From positions 43,511 to 107,510 of the forward strand of contig CAMVRM010000004.1 in NCBI GenBank assembly GCA_947169885.1: DNA of 64,000 bases. Reading direction: 5' to 3'. Origin of the DNA: an uncultured Ruminococcus sp. (GTDB lineage Bacteria > Bacillota > Clostridia > Oscillospirales > Ruminococcaceae). Every line of letters starts with the position of its first letter. Position 1 is the first letter of the stretch. The notes beneath the pieces were generated by a model. That model did not search any database. It saw nothing but the letters and a program-made list of their open reading frames with translations, and was not told the DNA's origin. Position numbers and translations under genes: made by a program. Below, in pieces: positions 48,231-57,443 of this stretch.

Positions 48231-49794
48231 CAAGGCGGCTTTAGCCGAAGTGCGCACGCACAAAAAATTATTTATCGTTACTTTCATACTGCTGAGTATC
48301 GGTGCAGTGATGTACGGGATCATGAGCAGTTTTTACAAACAATACGGAATTTCGGAGGATATGTCACGGGACATTACAACGGTCTATTCTCCGTCATGGT
48401 TCGCAGTTCTGCTGCTTGCAGGCGGTGCGTTCATAGGCATTTTCTCGGCGGTAAACATCTTCCGTGACATGACGAACCAGCAGATATGCGATGTTCAGCA
48501 CTCACTTCCAATGAGCGGAGTTCAGCGCTACTTCTCAAAGCTGCTTGCAATGTGCTATATCCACATTTTCCCTGTTTTCATCTTCTCGGGGATAGCGGCG
48601 ATAACAGGCGGCATACTTTGTTCCTCAAATCACGTAAACGGTGAACTTAACCTGAAAATATTCATTTCGCTCATAACGGCGGCACTTTTCACAGATGCAA
48701 TGACGATCGTCTGCACCTGCTGCTGCGGTGCATTTGCAGAGAGCATATACTTCACGCTCATAATGATGTTCTGCACTTCGATAATGCCCGTGATGCTCTA
48801 TAATGTTCTGATAAGGAACTTTGCAGGATTTGATATGTATGATGTACCGCATTTTATCGGCATATGGTCTTATTCGTTCGTAGCACTTGTGGAGGATCTG
48901 AACTTTGTGTTTTACGGCATAATAAACTGCCTTATCTCGGCTGCGGTGATGCTGTTAACAGTGTTCATCTATAAAAAGCGTGATGCAAGCACAGTCGGAA
49001 CGCCTATCGTCAGCCGATTCTTCTTTGAACTTATGCTTATCATGGGCGTGTTCACGGTTTACAGCATAATGCTTTTCGAGATCGAAGCGGTTTACGGTCT
49101 GGTAGTAGTGGCGATAATCTATATCGTTATCCACATAGTTGTCAGCCGTGCAAAGCTAAATCTGAAAAGCTTTATGGTATGGCTGCTGAAATATGCTGCA
49201 ACATCGGCGGTGTTCATTGTGTTCATGGGTGCGGCTTATATGACAGGCTGTTTCGGACTTGCAAAAAAACTGCCTGCTGAAAACCTTGACCATGCGTTTC
49301 TGCATATAGATGTTGACTGTTCAGACCGATATAATTATAATAGTGTATCGTTCAACTGTTATGATTTCGGTGCTTATAAAGAAGCATTAGAAAGTGATGA
49401 AAGCAGAGAGTCGCTCAGAACGCTTTCAACACTTAACGATAAACAGGTGAGAGAGGCTTGCAGGATCGTTCAGAACAAGTATCTCAACAGGAAAAAAACT
49501 GTTTCGGATTATATCTCTATGCTCTATAACGGTGATATGCACCTTTTGAGAAAATACGGATATGATAATACAGCTATGATCTATATAAGCGTTATAAAGC
49601 CTGTTTCGGAAAAGAATAAGTCGCCTTATGAAGTGATCGACCCTGAAACAAAGTGGTACGAGCAGGACATTTTTGAACAGAGTTTTGCCCTCACATATGA
49701 AGAATGCAAAGAACTTACCGAAGAACTCAGATCGCTTGGCTATCTCTATGAAGATTCGGCAGATGTGCCGCAGGGTGTGTATGAATACGATTAA
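48202..49794 (+). CDS. ABC-2-type transporter permease (YtrC/YtrD-like)
   Basis: A 530-residue membrane protein with about six to eight hydrophobic segments in the first 380 residues (LFIVTFILLSIGAVMYGI, WFAVLLLAGGAFIGIFSAV and others) and a hydrophilic, probably extracytoplasmic, C-terminal region of about 150 residues. Partner of the ATPase in the GntR-controlled operon. GGAGGCGAGGGGCT precedes the ATG at 48202, inside the end of the ATPase gene. Substrate unknown; an envelope-stress or peptide export role is inferred from the regulator type. Confidence 0.85.
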   Translation: MAANTFPKINKAALAEVRTHKKLFIVTFILLSIGAVMYGIMSSFYKQYGISEDMSRDITTVYSPSWFAVLLLAGGAFIGIFSAVNIFRDMTNQQICDVQHSLPMSGVQRYFSKLLAMCYIHIFPVFIFSGIAAITGGILCSSNHVNGELNLKIFISLITAALFTDAMTIVCTCCCGAFAESIYFTLIMMFCTSIMPVMLYNVLIRNFAGFDMYDVPHFIGIWSYSFVALVEDLNFVFYGIINCLISAAVMLLTVFIYKKRDASTVGTPIVSRFFFELMLIMGVFTVYSIMLFEIEAVYGLVVVAIIYIVIHIVVSRAKLNLKSFMVWLLKYAATSAVFIVFMGAAYMTGCFGLAKKLPAENLDHAFLHIDVDCSDRYNYNSVSFNCYDFGAYKEALESDESRESLRTLSTLNDKQVREACRIVQNKYLNRKKTVSDYISMLYNGDMHLLRKYGYDNTAMIYISVIKPVSEKNKSPYEVIDPETKWYEQDIFEQSFALTYEECKELTEELRSLGYLYEDSADVPQGVYEYD

Positions 49795-49870
49795 AAAGAT
49801 AAGATAAAACAGACAAAAGTCAAGAGACAACAAACGGATAAAAAATAGAAATAAAGACAACAAAACAAAA

Positions 49871-49910
49871 AGTGCGAGGTATGGAATGAACTTTCCGTAC
49901 CTCGCATTGT
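49871..49910. terminator. Terminator between convergent ABC operon and glgP
   Basis: TGCGAGGTATGGAA (49873-49886) and TTCCGTACCTCGCA (49893-49906) pair almost perfectly, with T-rich tails on both strands (best on the minus strand: CTTTTTGTTTTG). Confidence 0.85.
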
Positions 49911-49942
49911 TGTTTGGATAAAGCCGTCAAAGGCGGCAGATA

Positions 49943-52366
49943 TTATTTTTCAAGATTCCAGATATAGCGTGCGTATTCTTCAACAGAGCGGTCTGCCGAG
50001 AAGATGCCTGCTCCTGCGATGTTTATAAGGCTCATCTTTGCCCAGCCCTGAGTGTTGGTGTAGCACTCGCTTGCTCTGCGCTGTGCAGCCTGATAGCTGT
50101 CGAAGTCTGCAAATGCCATATAGGTGTCCTTGCTCTTTAAGGTCTGAGCGATCTCTGCAAAGTTCTGACCGTTGATAGAGCCGTTAGTCAGGCTGTCAAC
50201 TGCGCCTTTGAGGATGCCGTTGCAGTTGTAAACGTCGATAGGTCTGTAACCGGGCTTTGCACGTTCAACTTCGTCAACGTTCATACCGAACAGCAGGATA
50301 TTGTCAGCGCCCACCTGCTCGAATATCTCAACGTTTGCGCCGTCAAGAGTACCCAGAGTTACAGCGCCGTTTATCATAAGCTTCATGTTGCCCGTGCCCG
50401 AAGCCTCAGTTCCTGCGAGCGAGATCTGCTCGGAGATGTCAGCGGCAGGCATGAGTATCTCAGACAGCGATACGCAGTAATCTTCCATGAAGATAACATT
50501 CAGCTTTTCGTTCAGCTTGGGGTGTTTTTTCAGCTCTTCGGAGATGTTCCATATGAGCTTGATGATCTGTTTAGCCATGTAGTAGCCGGGAGCTGCCTTT
50601 GCTGCGAAGATATAAGTCTTGGGAACGAACGGAGCATCGGGGTTAGCTTTCAGGTAGTTATACTCGGCGATGATGTTGAGTGCATTGAGCTGCTGACGCT
50701 TATACTCGTGAAGTCTCTTTACCTGAACGTCAAAGATAGAATCGGTGTTCAGGATAACGCCGTAACGGTTCTTGACATACTTGGCAAAACGCTGTTTGTT
50801 CTCAGCCTTGATAGAAGTCAGGCGGTCAAGAACTGCCTTGTCGTCAGCAAAGTCTTTGAACTTGGACAGCTCGGAAGCATCTCTGAGGAAACCGTCGCCG
50901 ATAGTCTCACGCAGAAGCTGTGTCAGACCCTCGTTGGACTGATAGAGCCAGCGTCTGTAAGCGATACCGTTTGTTACGTTGGTGAACTTTTCGGGTGTGT
51001 AAGCGTACTCGTCCTTGAATGTCTCACGCTTGATGATCTCGGAGTGTATCTTTGCAACGCCGTTTACGTGGTGGCATGCGTGAACGCAGAGGGTAGCCAT
51101 TTTTACCATGTTGTTCTCAACGATAGACATATGAGTTACCTTTGCGGAATCGTGATATATCTCATCAAGCTTGCGGCAGTAGCGTTCGTTTATCTCGATA
51201 ATGATAGAATAGATACGGGGAACAACAGTCTTTAACAGGTTGCACTCCCACTTTTCGAGAGCCTCGGGCATAACTGTGTGGTTGGTGTATGCAAAAGTTC
51301 TTGTAACGATGTCCCATGCAGCGTCCCACTCATAGCCGCACTCATCGAGCATTATCCTCATAAGTTCGGGGATAGCGAGTGTGGGGTGAGTATCGTTGAT
51401 GTGGATAGCCACCTTGTCAGCGAGGTTGTCGAGCGTGCCGTAAACGTTCAGGTGAGTTCTTACGATGTCGCCGATAGATGCAGCGGACATGAAGTACTGC
51501 TGACGAAGACGAAGGCTCTTGCCCTCAGCGTGGTTGTCGTTGGGGTAAAGAACTTTGGTGATAGCCTGAGACATGATGTTTCTGCCGAGAGCCTTGAGGT
51601 AGTTGCCCTTGATGAAATCATCCATGCCGAAAGATGCAACGTCAGCTTTCCAGAGTCTCAGCTTTGAAACTGCGCTGCTGCCGTAACCCGAAACGTACAT
51701 ATCGTAGGGGATAGCGGTAACAACGGTGCTGTCGGTGAGTTCAACGCTGTGGAATCCGTTGTCCCACGACTCACGGAGGTTGCCGTCAAAGTGTACCTGA
51801 ACAGCTTCGGTGGGGACGGGAACGAGCAGAGCCGAACCGCCGGGGAGCCAGTTGTCGGGAAGCTCAGTCTGCCAGCCCTCTTCCAGCTTCTGCTTGAAGA
51901 TGCCGTACTCATAAAGAATGGAATAGCCTGTTGCGTGGTAGCCGTCAGCTGCAAGAGCATCGAGGTAGCAGGCAGCAAGTCTGCCGAGACCGCCGTTTCC
52001 GAGACCTGCGTCAGGCTCCTGCTCGTAGATAGAGTTTATGGAGATTCCGAAGTCTTTGAGCATACCGACAGTTTCATCTACCATTTCGAGGTTATAGATG
52101 CTGGTCTTTAAGCTTCTGCCCATGAGGAATTCCATTGAGAGGTAGTATACCTTCTTCTTGCCCTCAGAGCGGTTTTTAACGGTGAAGTGTCTTCTCTTAG
52201 CCTTTAAGATTCCGACTACTATCTGGGTGAGAGCTTCGTATACCTGCTGGTCGGTAGCCTCATCGGGGGTAGTCTGGAAGTCATTATGGAGCACATCGAG
52301 AAACTTCGCTTTAAGTTCTTCCTTTGAAATAGTCTTAGGCGTTTCTGCCGTAGTTGTCTTTGCCAT
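49943..52366 (-). CDS. glgP: Glycogen/alpha-glucan phosphorylase
   Basis: An 807-residue GT35 phosphorylase. Blocks include SMEFLMGRSLKTSIYNL, GLGNGGLGRLAACYLDALA, the pyridoxal-phosphate lysine in EASGTGNMKLMINGA, and KRLHEYKRQQLNAL. It releases glucose-1-phosphate from glycogen or maltodextrins in the cytoplasm. GGAGGATAATTC precedes the ATG at 52366. Monocistronic. Glucose-1-phosphate could feed the UDP-sugar pyrophosphorylase and GalE encoded elsewhere in the window. Confidence 0.97.
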   Translation of the reverse strand: MAKTTTAETPKTISKEELKAKFLDVLHNDFQTTPDEATDQQVYEALTQIVVGILKAKRRHFTVKNRSEGKKKVYYLSMEFLMGRSLKTSIYNLEMVDETVGMLKDFGISINSIYEQEPDAGLGNGGLGRLAACYLDALAADGYHATGYSILYEYGIFKQKLEEGWQTELPDNWLPGGSALLVPVPTEAVQVHFDGNLRESWDNGFHSVELTDSTVVTAIPYDMYVSGYGSSAVSKLRLWKADVASFGMDDFIKGNYLKALGRNIMSQAITKVLYPNDNHAEGKSLRLRQQYFMSAASIGDIVRTHLNVYGTLDNLADKVAIHINDTHPTLAIPELMRIMLDECGYEWDAAWDIVTRTFAYTNHTVMPEALEKWECNLLKTVVPRIYSIIIEINERYCRKLDEIYHDSAKVTHMSIVENNMVKMATLCVHACHHVNGVAKIHSEIIKRETFKDEYAYTPEKFTNVTNGIAYRRWLYQSNEGLTQLLRETIGDGFLRDASELSKFKDFADDKAVLDRLTSIKAENKQRFAKYVKNRYGVILNTDSIFDVQVKRLHEYKRQQLNALNIIAEYNYLKANPDAPFVPKTYIFAAKAAPGYYMAKQIIKLIWNISEELKKHPKLNEKLNVIFMEDYCVSLSEILMPAADISEQISLAGTEASGTGNMKLMINGAVTLGTLDGANVEIFEQVGADNILLFGMNVDEVERAKPGYRPIDVYNCNGILKGAVDSLTNGSINGQNFAEIAQTLKSKDTYMAFADFDSYQAAQRRASECYTNTQGWAKMSLINIAGAGIFSADRSVEEYARYIWNLEK

Positions 52367-52808
52367 GAATTATCCTCCTGTTATTTTGCTGTTAAAATTT
52401 ATGAAAGTCATATTTTGACAAAACACTCCTGATATTATAACATAATTTAACTTATATTTCATCAACATTATGTGAATCTGTAATAACAAAAAACATAAAT
52501 TTATCAAGCGATAAAATAAATTCTGTGCGATTTTCACGAACTTTGAGACTGAAAATCGGCATTTGAACCAAATTTCCTGAGAAATTCGTAAATTTGTACT
52601 GTTTATGAATAAATATTTCGGCTATTATAACAAAAAGAACCTGTGCAAATAGTATTCTGCACACCATAATAATAGTATACGCAGTTAAAAACGATACTTT
52701 TGGATAAAATATGTAAATAAACTGTAAACATTAAAAAGCTTAAGGAATTCTTTATTATTGCAAGTTAAAATATAAGCAGATCAAGAATCAGATCGAGGTG
52801 TTTTTTAT
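52367..52808. promoter_or_regulatory. Divergent intergenic region between glgP and ABC operon
   Basis: 442 bp, very AT-rich, non-coding. A minus-strand -10 (plus-strand ATTATA at 52434-52439) lies about 70 bp before glgP but has no good -35. A short inverted repeat TGTGCA/TGCACA sits at 52642-52663. GAGGTG precedes the ABC gene. No other structure was recognised. Confidence 0.4.
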
Positions 52809-53777
52809 ATGAATGAAGTTATTATTGAAGTGAATTCGCTTACGAAAAAGTATAACAAGGCGCAGGTGCTGAAAGATGTTTCTTTCGGGATAAAAAAGGG
52901 CATGATCTGCGGACTTGTCGGTCCTAACGGGGCAGGAAAGACAACTGTCATGAAAGCGGTCGGAGGGCTTATCATACCGACTTCGGGGAGCATAAAGCTT
53001 TTTGGCGAAACAAGCGAAAAAGGGCTTGCTCACTCACGCAGCCGCATGAGTTTTATTATCGAAACGCCATACGCAAAACAGAATATGACTGCCCGTGAGA
53101 ATCTTGAAAAGCTCAGACTGCAAAAGGGCATACCGGACAAAAAGCGCATTGACGAGGTGCTTGAAATAGCAGGCATCGCCGACACGGGCAGGAAGAAGAT
53201 CAAGAATTTTTCGCTCGGCATGAAACAGCGGCTGGGGCTTGCGGCGGCTCTGATGTCTAAGCCCGAAGTCATGGTGCTGGACGAGCCGATAAACGGTCTT
53301 GACCCCGAGGGCATCGTTGAGATACGTGAACTTTTGCTGAAACTAAACCGTGAGGAACATATCACGATCATGATCTCATCGCATATCCTGTCGGAACTGT
53401 CACTGCTCTGCACCGATTATCTGTTCATACGCCACGGCGAACTGGTGCAGACTATCTCGGCTGACGAGCTGAAACGTGTCTGCAACGAACAGTACCGCAT
53501 AAGGAGCAATAACAACAGTCTTGTTCCCGCTATTCTTCACGAAAAGCTGGGCATTGAAAGCTTTGAAGTAGACCGTGACGGAACGGTGCGTGTGTTTGAA
53601 GGCTTGAACGACCTTGAACGCATATCCCGTGCGCTTTACGAAAACGGAGTTGTCCCGACGGAACTGCATCTTAAAGAAGCTGACCTTGAAAATTATTACA
53701 TGGAACTGGTAGGTGATGAAAATGACAATGACGCTGACAAACAAGATAAAAGCGCAAATGTATCAAAGCGTTCGTGA
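52809..53777 (+). CDS. ABC transporter ATP-binding protein (lantibiotic-immunity/BcrA-like)
   Basis: A 322-residue ATPase: Walker A LVGPNGAGKTTVM (about 37-49), signature NFSLGMKQRLGLA, Walker B VMVLDEPINGLDP, switch His in MISSHILSEL, and a C-terminal extension of about 100 residues that is acidic at the end. The SLGMKQRLG signature and size match the BcrA/LanF group exporting or excluding peptide antibiotics. Its 3' end overlaps the first permease gene by 56 bp. GAGGTG precedes the ATG. Confidence 0.92.
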   Translation: MNEVIIEVNSLTKKYNKAQVLKDVSFGIKKGMICGLVGPNGAGKTTVMKAVGGLIIPTSGSIKLFGETSEKGLAHSRSRMSFIIETPYAKQNMTARENLEKLRLQKGIPDKKRIDEVLEIAGIADTGRKKIKNFSLGMKQRLGLAAALMSKPEVMVLDEPINGLDPEGIVEIRELLLKLNREEHITIMISSHILSELSLLCTDYLFIRHGELVQTISADELKRVCNEQYRIRSNNNSLVPAILHEKLGIESFEVDRDGTVRVFEGLNDLERISRALYENGVVPTELHLKEADLENYYMELVGDENDNDADKQDKSANVSKRS

Positions 53778-54537
53778 GAATTACACCTACATAGTTTTCG
53801 CTGTTATGACGGTCATATACCTGCTGACAGACCTGTTGGAACTTGCTGATGAGGGAAGCAGTGATGTGAGTGGAAGTTATATGTTCGTGCTGTCTGCTGA
53901 CGGTATGCCGTTCATACTCAATATGCTTGCACTCATTTACACGGCGGTCATATGCGGCGGCGACATGATCGACCGCACCATGAACTATGAACTTCTTGAC
54001 GGCGCAAAGCGTTCGGACGTTTATTTCTCACGTTTTCTGGTGGGGCTGTTCTGGTCGCTTGTCTCCTGCACGCTCATACTTGTTCTGCCGATAGCGGCGG
54101 TGAGTGCGGCGGCAGGCTGGGGGAAGATGCTCACAGTCGGCGCTGCGGCACGGCGTACATTGTTTCTGCTTGCCCCGATAATAAGGCTGGTGTCGTTCTA
54201 CACTCTGCTGACCTTTCTTATCACAGACTACCGTGCGGTTATCGGCATCGGGTTCGTGCTGGGTCAGGGGGAACTTATTGCGGTAATGCTCATTCAGGAA
54301 TCAGGCTCGCTGGGGATAGACGAAAAGCTGTTCGATTTTTTGGCACTGCCGTCTTTGACACGCATATTTGACGTTGCGAACATAGGTTTCGGCTACGAGA
54401 ACGGCGAAGATTTTTATATTGTCAAGCAAGTGATGAACCTTTCGGACGATCTGCGCTGTGCGGCGATAAATCTTGTTATTGCGGCGGTGTATGTTGTTGC
54501 AGGATATTTGATATTCCGTAAACGTGACGTAAAGTGA
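53722..54537 (+). CDS. ABC transporter permease subunit 1 (LanE/G-like)
   Basis: A 271-residue membrane protein with about six hydrophobic segments (TYIVFAVMTVIYLLTDLL, MLALIYTAVICGGDMIDR, FWSLVSCTLILVLPI, FYTLLTFLITDY and a final NLVIAAVYVVAGYLIF). It has the size of a lantibiotic-immunity or BcrB-type permease. Several in-frame starts exist; ATG 53722 has AGGTG six or so bases upstream. It ends 10 bp before a second permease of like size. Confidence 0.87.
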   Translation: MTMTLTNKIKAQMYQSVRENYTYIVFAVMTVIYLLTDLLELADEGSSDVSGSYMFVLSADGMPFILNMLALIYTAVICGGDMIDRTMNYELLDGAKRSDVYFSRFLVGLFWSLVSCTLILVLPIAAVSAAAGWGKMLTVGAAARRTLFLLAPIIRLVSFYTLLTFLITDYRAVIGIGFVLGQGELIAVMLIQESGSLGIDEKLFDFLALPSLTRIFDVANIGFGYENGEDFYIVKQVMNLSDDLRCAAINLVIAAVYVVAGYLIFRKRDVK

Positions 54538-54547
54538 GGTGCTTTAT

Positions 54548-55342
54548 ATGGAACTGAAAAATATCATAAAAGCGCAGAACTATCAGCTTGTGCGGTCAAG
54601 AAACCTGCGGAGCGTTGTTATAGGCTTTTCGGCGCTGACGCTGTTGTTCGTATTTATAATACATAACAATGGCGGTGAATACCCCCTGAAAGGCTCGGAG
54701 ATATGCTCGATGCTTATCTCGATGCTTTCGACTTTCAACCTGCTTTTGTCTGCGGTGGTAACTTCCTTGATCTGCGGAGATGACTTCGGAGACAGGGCGG
54801 TGAATTTTGAACTGTCCTCGGGAACACGCAGGATATATTCCTTTCTCGGGCGTGCGGTACCTGCGATATTTTTCAGCACGGGTGCAGTTCTGTTGCAGTA
54901 TATCCTCATGACGGCAGGAGCGGCGGCGGTAAGCAGTACATGGGGCTGTGAACTTGAAATAGGCGGCGTTATACAGCGCACGCTGATAGCTTTGCCGATA
55001 TTCATGCGGCTGAGTGCATTCTGTGTCCTGCTGACCTATATAATAAAGAAACCTATCGCAGTAGTCATCATTTTGCAGGCGATAGCTGTGATGATGTCTA
55101 TGCTCGCAGATGAAGGCGGTTTGGCTCTTTCGACATCGCTCATGACGGGCATGACAAGTTTATCCAAGGCGTTATCGTTCAGGAAATGGTACACCTTTGC
55201 GCTCGGAGGCGACCAGCGGATCATCTGCGAGCCGTACTTAACGGCAGGTGAGTGGATACCGCTCGTTCTTGTTTCGCTCTCAGCGGCGGCGGCGTACATT
55301 GCAGCGGCATACCATTTCTTCCTCAAAGACGACCTGAAATAA
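54548..55342 (+). CDS. ABC transporter permease subunit 2 (LanE/G-like)
   Basis: A 264-residue paralogue of the preceding permease, sharing the KNIIKAQNYQLVR-type start, an early VTSLICGDDFGDRAVNFELSSG block similar to ICGGDMIDRTMNYELLDG in subunit 1, and about six hydrophobic segments. The two would form a heterodimeric membrane part with the upstream ATPase. ATG 54548 with GAGGTG at good spacing; the GTG at 54539 is part of that site. Confidence 0.87.
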   Translation: MELKNIIKAQNYQLVRSRNLRSVVIGFSALTLLFVFIIHNNGGEYPLKGSEICSMLISMLSTFNLLLSAVVTSLICGDDFGDRAVNFELSSGTRRIYSFLGRAVPAIFFSTGAVLLQYILMTAGAAAVSSTWGCELEIGGVIQRTLIALPIFMRLSAFCVLLTYIIKKPIAVVIILQAIAVMMSMLADEGGLALSTSLMTGMTSLSKALSFRKWYTFALGGDQRIICEPYLTAGEWIPLVLVSLSAAAAYIAAAYHFFLKDDLK

Positions 55343-55405
55343 AAGATAATAGATAAAAGATAGGAGATAATATGTTCGCTGAGGCGTACTGTCTCTTATC
55401 TAAAA
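55340..55405. repeat. Heptamer repeat arms inside the ABC-peptidase operon
   Basis: An array of AAGATAA/TAGATAA/AAGATAG/GAGATAA beginning at the permease stop codon, then GTCTCTTATCTA on the other side of a 20-bp spacer. It sits between two co-directional genes, where a weak stem could modulate expression of the peptidase. Confidence 0.6.
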
Positions 55406-55421
55406 AGAAGTTGGTGTTTTT

Positions 55422-57077
55422 ATGGTCAATGCTGATATTATGCTTGTTGCTGTCGGGCTTGCGGAGTGTTTCATGCTCACAAGAGCGGCGGTGCTGTGCG
55501 AAAAAATCGTGAATAACAAGTGGAGACTGCTTTGGTTATTACCCTCGCTCGTTTGTATTTTGATAACTGTTTCGGCAGGAACTGAACCGCTCATGGCGGC
55601 GGCTTATCTCGGGAGCGTGGGGCTTGCGGCAGGCTTTTTCACCGATGAACGAAAGAAAAGAAACATCATCTCGGCAGTTTGTGCGGCAGTTATGCTCTTG
55701 TCTCTGCCGTGCTGTCTGCTCTCGAAGTCCTACCGCAAACATTTTGACTTCACGGGGGATTTTGAAACGGCAGTACGCTCGATGAAGTCTCACTATGCCC
55801 TGACGAAACACAAGGGTATAGACTTTGATGCGCTCCACGATAAATATCTGCCTATGTTTGAACAGGCTGAAAAGGACTGCGATGCAGTTCAGAACGTGAT
55901 AGCGTGGAACTGTTTCTGTGCCGAGATACACGACGGTCATGTGAGCTATGCTCCGAATGATGAAGCCGACTACAAAAAAGCTATGAAACTTGCCGCAGGG
56001 AATGACTACGGACTTGTTATCGTGAAGCTGTCTGACGGCAGTTTTGCGGCGGCGCAAGTTGATGATTCGCTGGAAGAAAAAGGCATTCATCTCGGCACGA
56101 AAGTCAAACTCTGGAACGGCGAAACTCCCGACAAGGCGAACGAACGTTCTCTTATATGGCGAATGGAAACATGGTGTGATGCCGACAACAGGGACTTTTA
56201 TTCGGGGATATGTGCCGCAGGCGTGGGCGGTGATACTGCCGAACTGACTTTTGCCGATGACAGCGGAAAGGAACAGACTGTCACCCTGCCGAAACTCAGC
56301 GACAATTATTATGACAGGCTGAAAAAAGCAAAGGAAACTATTGATCGTGGGGTCAACGCTCCGCATATGTCGTGGACGAAAGTTAATGACACTACGGCTG
56401 TTCTGCGTATAAAGTTCATGATGTTCGACACCGATTCGCTTAATAAGGACAACCACCTCGGCATGAAAAACGAGATACGCAAAGGACTTCTTGAACTCAT
56501 GGACGAGGGCGTTCGTGACGTTATCATCGACATACGCTCAAACGGCGGCGGTTCGGGCGACATGGTAAAGGGTATCGCTTCACTGTTTGCGCCCGAGGGC
56601 GAACATTACTACGTCACGAATGCTTTGTGGGACGAGGAAAACGGCTGTTACGTCACCGATGCCGAAGGAAATTATCTGCCCGATGATGACGTGACCTTCG
56701 AGGGCGAGAATATCCTTGGGAACGGCAGGATCATCATTCTTGTCAATTCAAACAGCGGTTCGGCTTCCGACCATTTGACAAAAGTCATGAGCGGCTTTGA
56801 GAACGTGACAGTCATGGGCTTCACGGGTGCAGGCGGTGCGGCGCAGGGAGCGTACAGTCTGCCGCTGAGCTGCGGAAGTGTGAGTTTTTCGGGTTCGGTA
56901 ATGCTGGACAAAGACGGCAGTATATTTATCGACTCGGGAAAAGATATGCAGGCGGCTGACGATGTGGGCGAACATATACCGTTTGACGAGCAGGCTCTGA
57001 TCTCCCTGTTCGAGAATGACGAGGACTATCTACTTAACGTTGCGGCAGAAAAACTCTCCAAAACAGATCATAAATAA
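55422..57077 (+). CDS. Membrane-bound S41-family peptidase (tricorn/IRBP-like)
   Basis: A 551-residue protein. The first 105 residues hold about four hydrophobic segments (IMLVAVGLAECFMLTRAAVL, LLWLLPSLVCILITVSAG and others). A helical stretch with AEIHDGHVSYAPN (catalytic His region) follows. The S41 core is from about 290, with the strand TAVLRIKFMMF, DVIIDIRSNGGGSGDM, and the nucleophile loop LVNSNSGSASDHLTKVM. The Lys of CtpA-type enzymes is not evident, so the Ser-His tricorn type fits better. It follows the ABC genes, suggesting peptide processing at the membrane linked to transport. GGTG precedes the ATG. Confidence 0.85.
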   Translation: MVNADIMLVAVGLAECFMLTRAAVLCEKIVNNKWRLLWLLPSLVCILITVSAGTEPLMAAAYLGSVGLAAGFFTDERKKRNIISAVCAAVMLLSLPCCLLSKSYRKHFDFTGDFETAVRSMKSHYALTKHKGIDFDALHDKYLPMFEQAEKDCDAVQNVIAWNCFCAEIHDGHVSYAPNDEADYKKAMKLAAGNDYGLVIVKLSDGSFAAAQVDDSLEEKGIHLGTKVKLWNGETPDKANERSLIWRMETWCDADNRDFYSGICAAGVGGDTAELTFADDSGKEQTVTLPKLSDNYYDRLKKAKETIDRGVNAPHMSWTKVNDTTAVLRIKFMMFDTDSLNKDNHLGMKNEIRKGLLELMDEGVRDVIIDIRSNGGGSGDMVKGIASLFAPEGEHYYVTNALWDEENGCYVTDAEGNYLPDDDVTFEGENILGNGRIIILVNSNSGSASDHLTKVMSGFENVTVMGFTGAGGAAQGAYSLPLSCGSVSFSGSVMLDKDGSIFIDSGKDMQAADDVGEHIPFDEQALISLFENDEDYLLNVAAEKLSKTDHK

Positions 57078-57300
57078 GAAAATATAGATAAGAGATAGGA
57101 GATAAGAGATAAAAGATAAGAGATAGGAGATAAGAGATAAAAGATATTTATTTGAGATATTTTTTCATTTTGTATTTCTTACCTGAGGTAGTCTGTGCGA
57201 CACTTTTTACATAAACACTCAAAATGAAAGCATATTGCAAACTCAAATTATCTCTTATCTCTAATCTCTTATCTGAATTTATCTCTTATCTGAATTTATC
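57078..57300. repeat. Composite heptamer stem-loop after S41 gene
   Basis: Heptamer arms of AGATAAG/GAGATAG units (about 57085-57147) and complement (about 57248-57298) enclose an inner inverted pair TTTTTCATTTTG (57161-57172) / CAAAATGAAA (57220-57229). Same nested plan as 11363-11520, but the GC palindrome at the apex is missing. A further arm lies at about 57402-57440. Confidence 0.7.
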
Positions 57301-57321
57301 TCAGGATCAAAAGTGTAAACC

Positions 57322-57365
57322 ATAAAGAGGACTTCGATCACTACGACCGAAGCCCTCTTTTTTGT
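57322..57365 (+). terminator. Intrinsic terminator after S41 gene
   Basis: AAAGAGG-ACTTCG pairs with CGAAGC-CCTCTTT around an ATCACTACGAC loop, followed by TTTTTT. Confidence 0.8.
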
Positions 57366-57443
57366 ATTATAACAGAAAAAATTAAATATCAGCGAAAGCC
57401 GCACCTTATCTATTATCTGTCAACTCTTATCTATCATCTTTTT

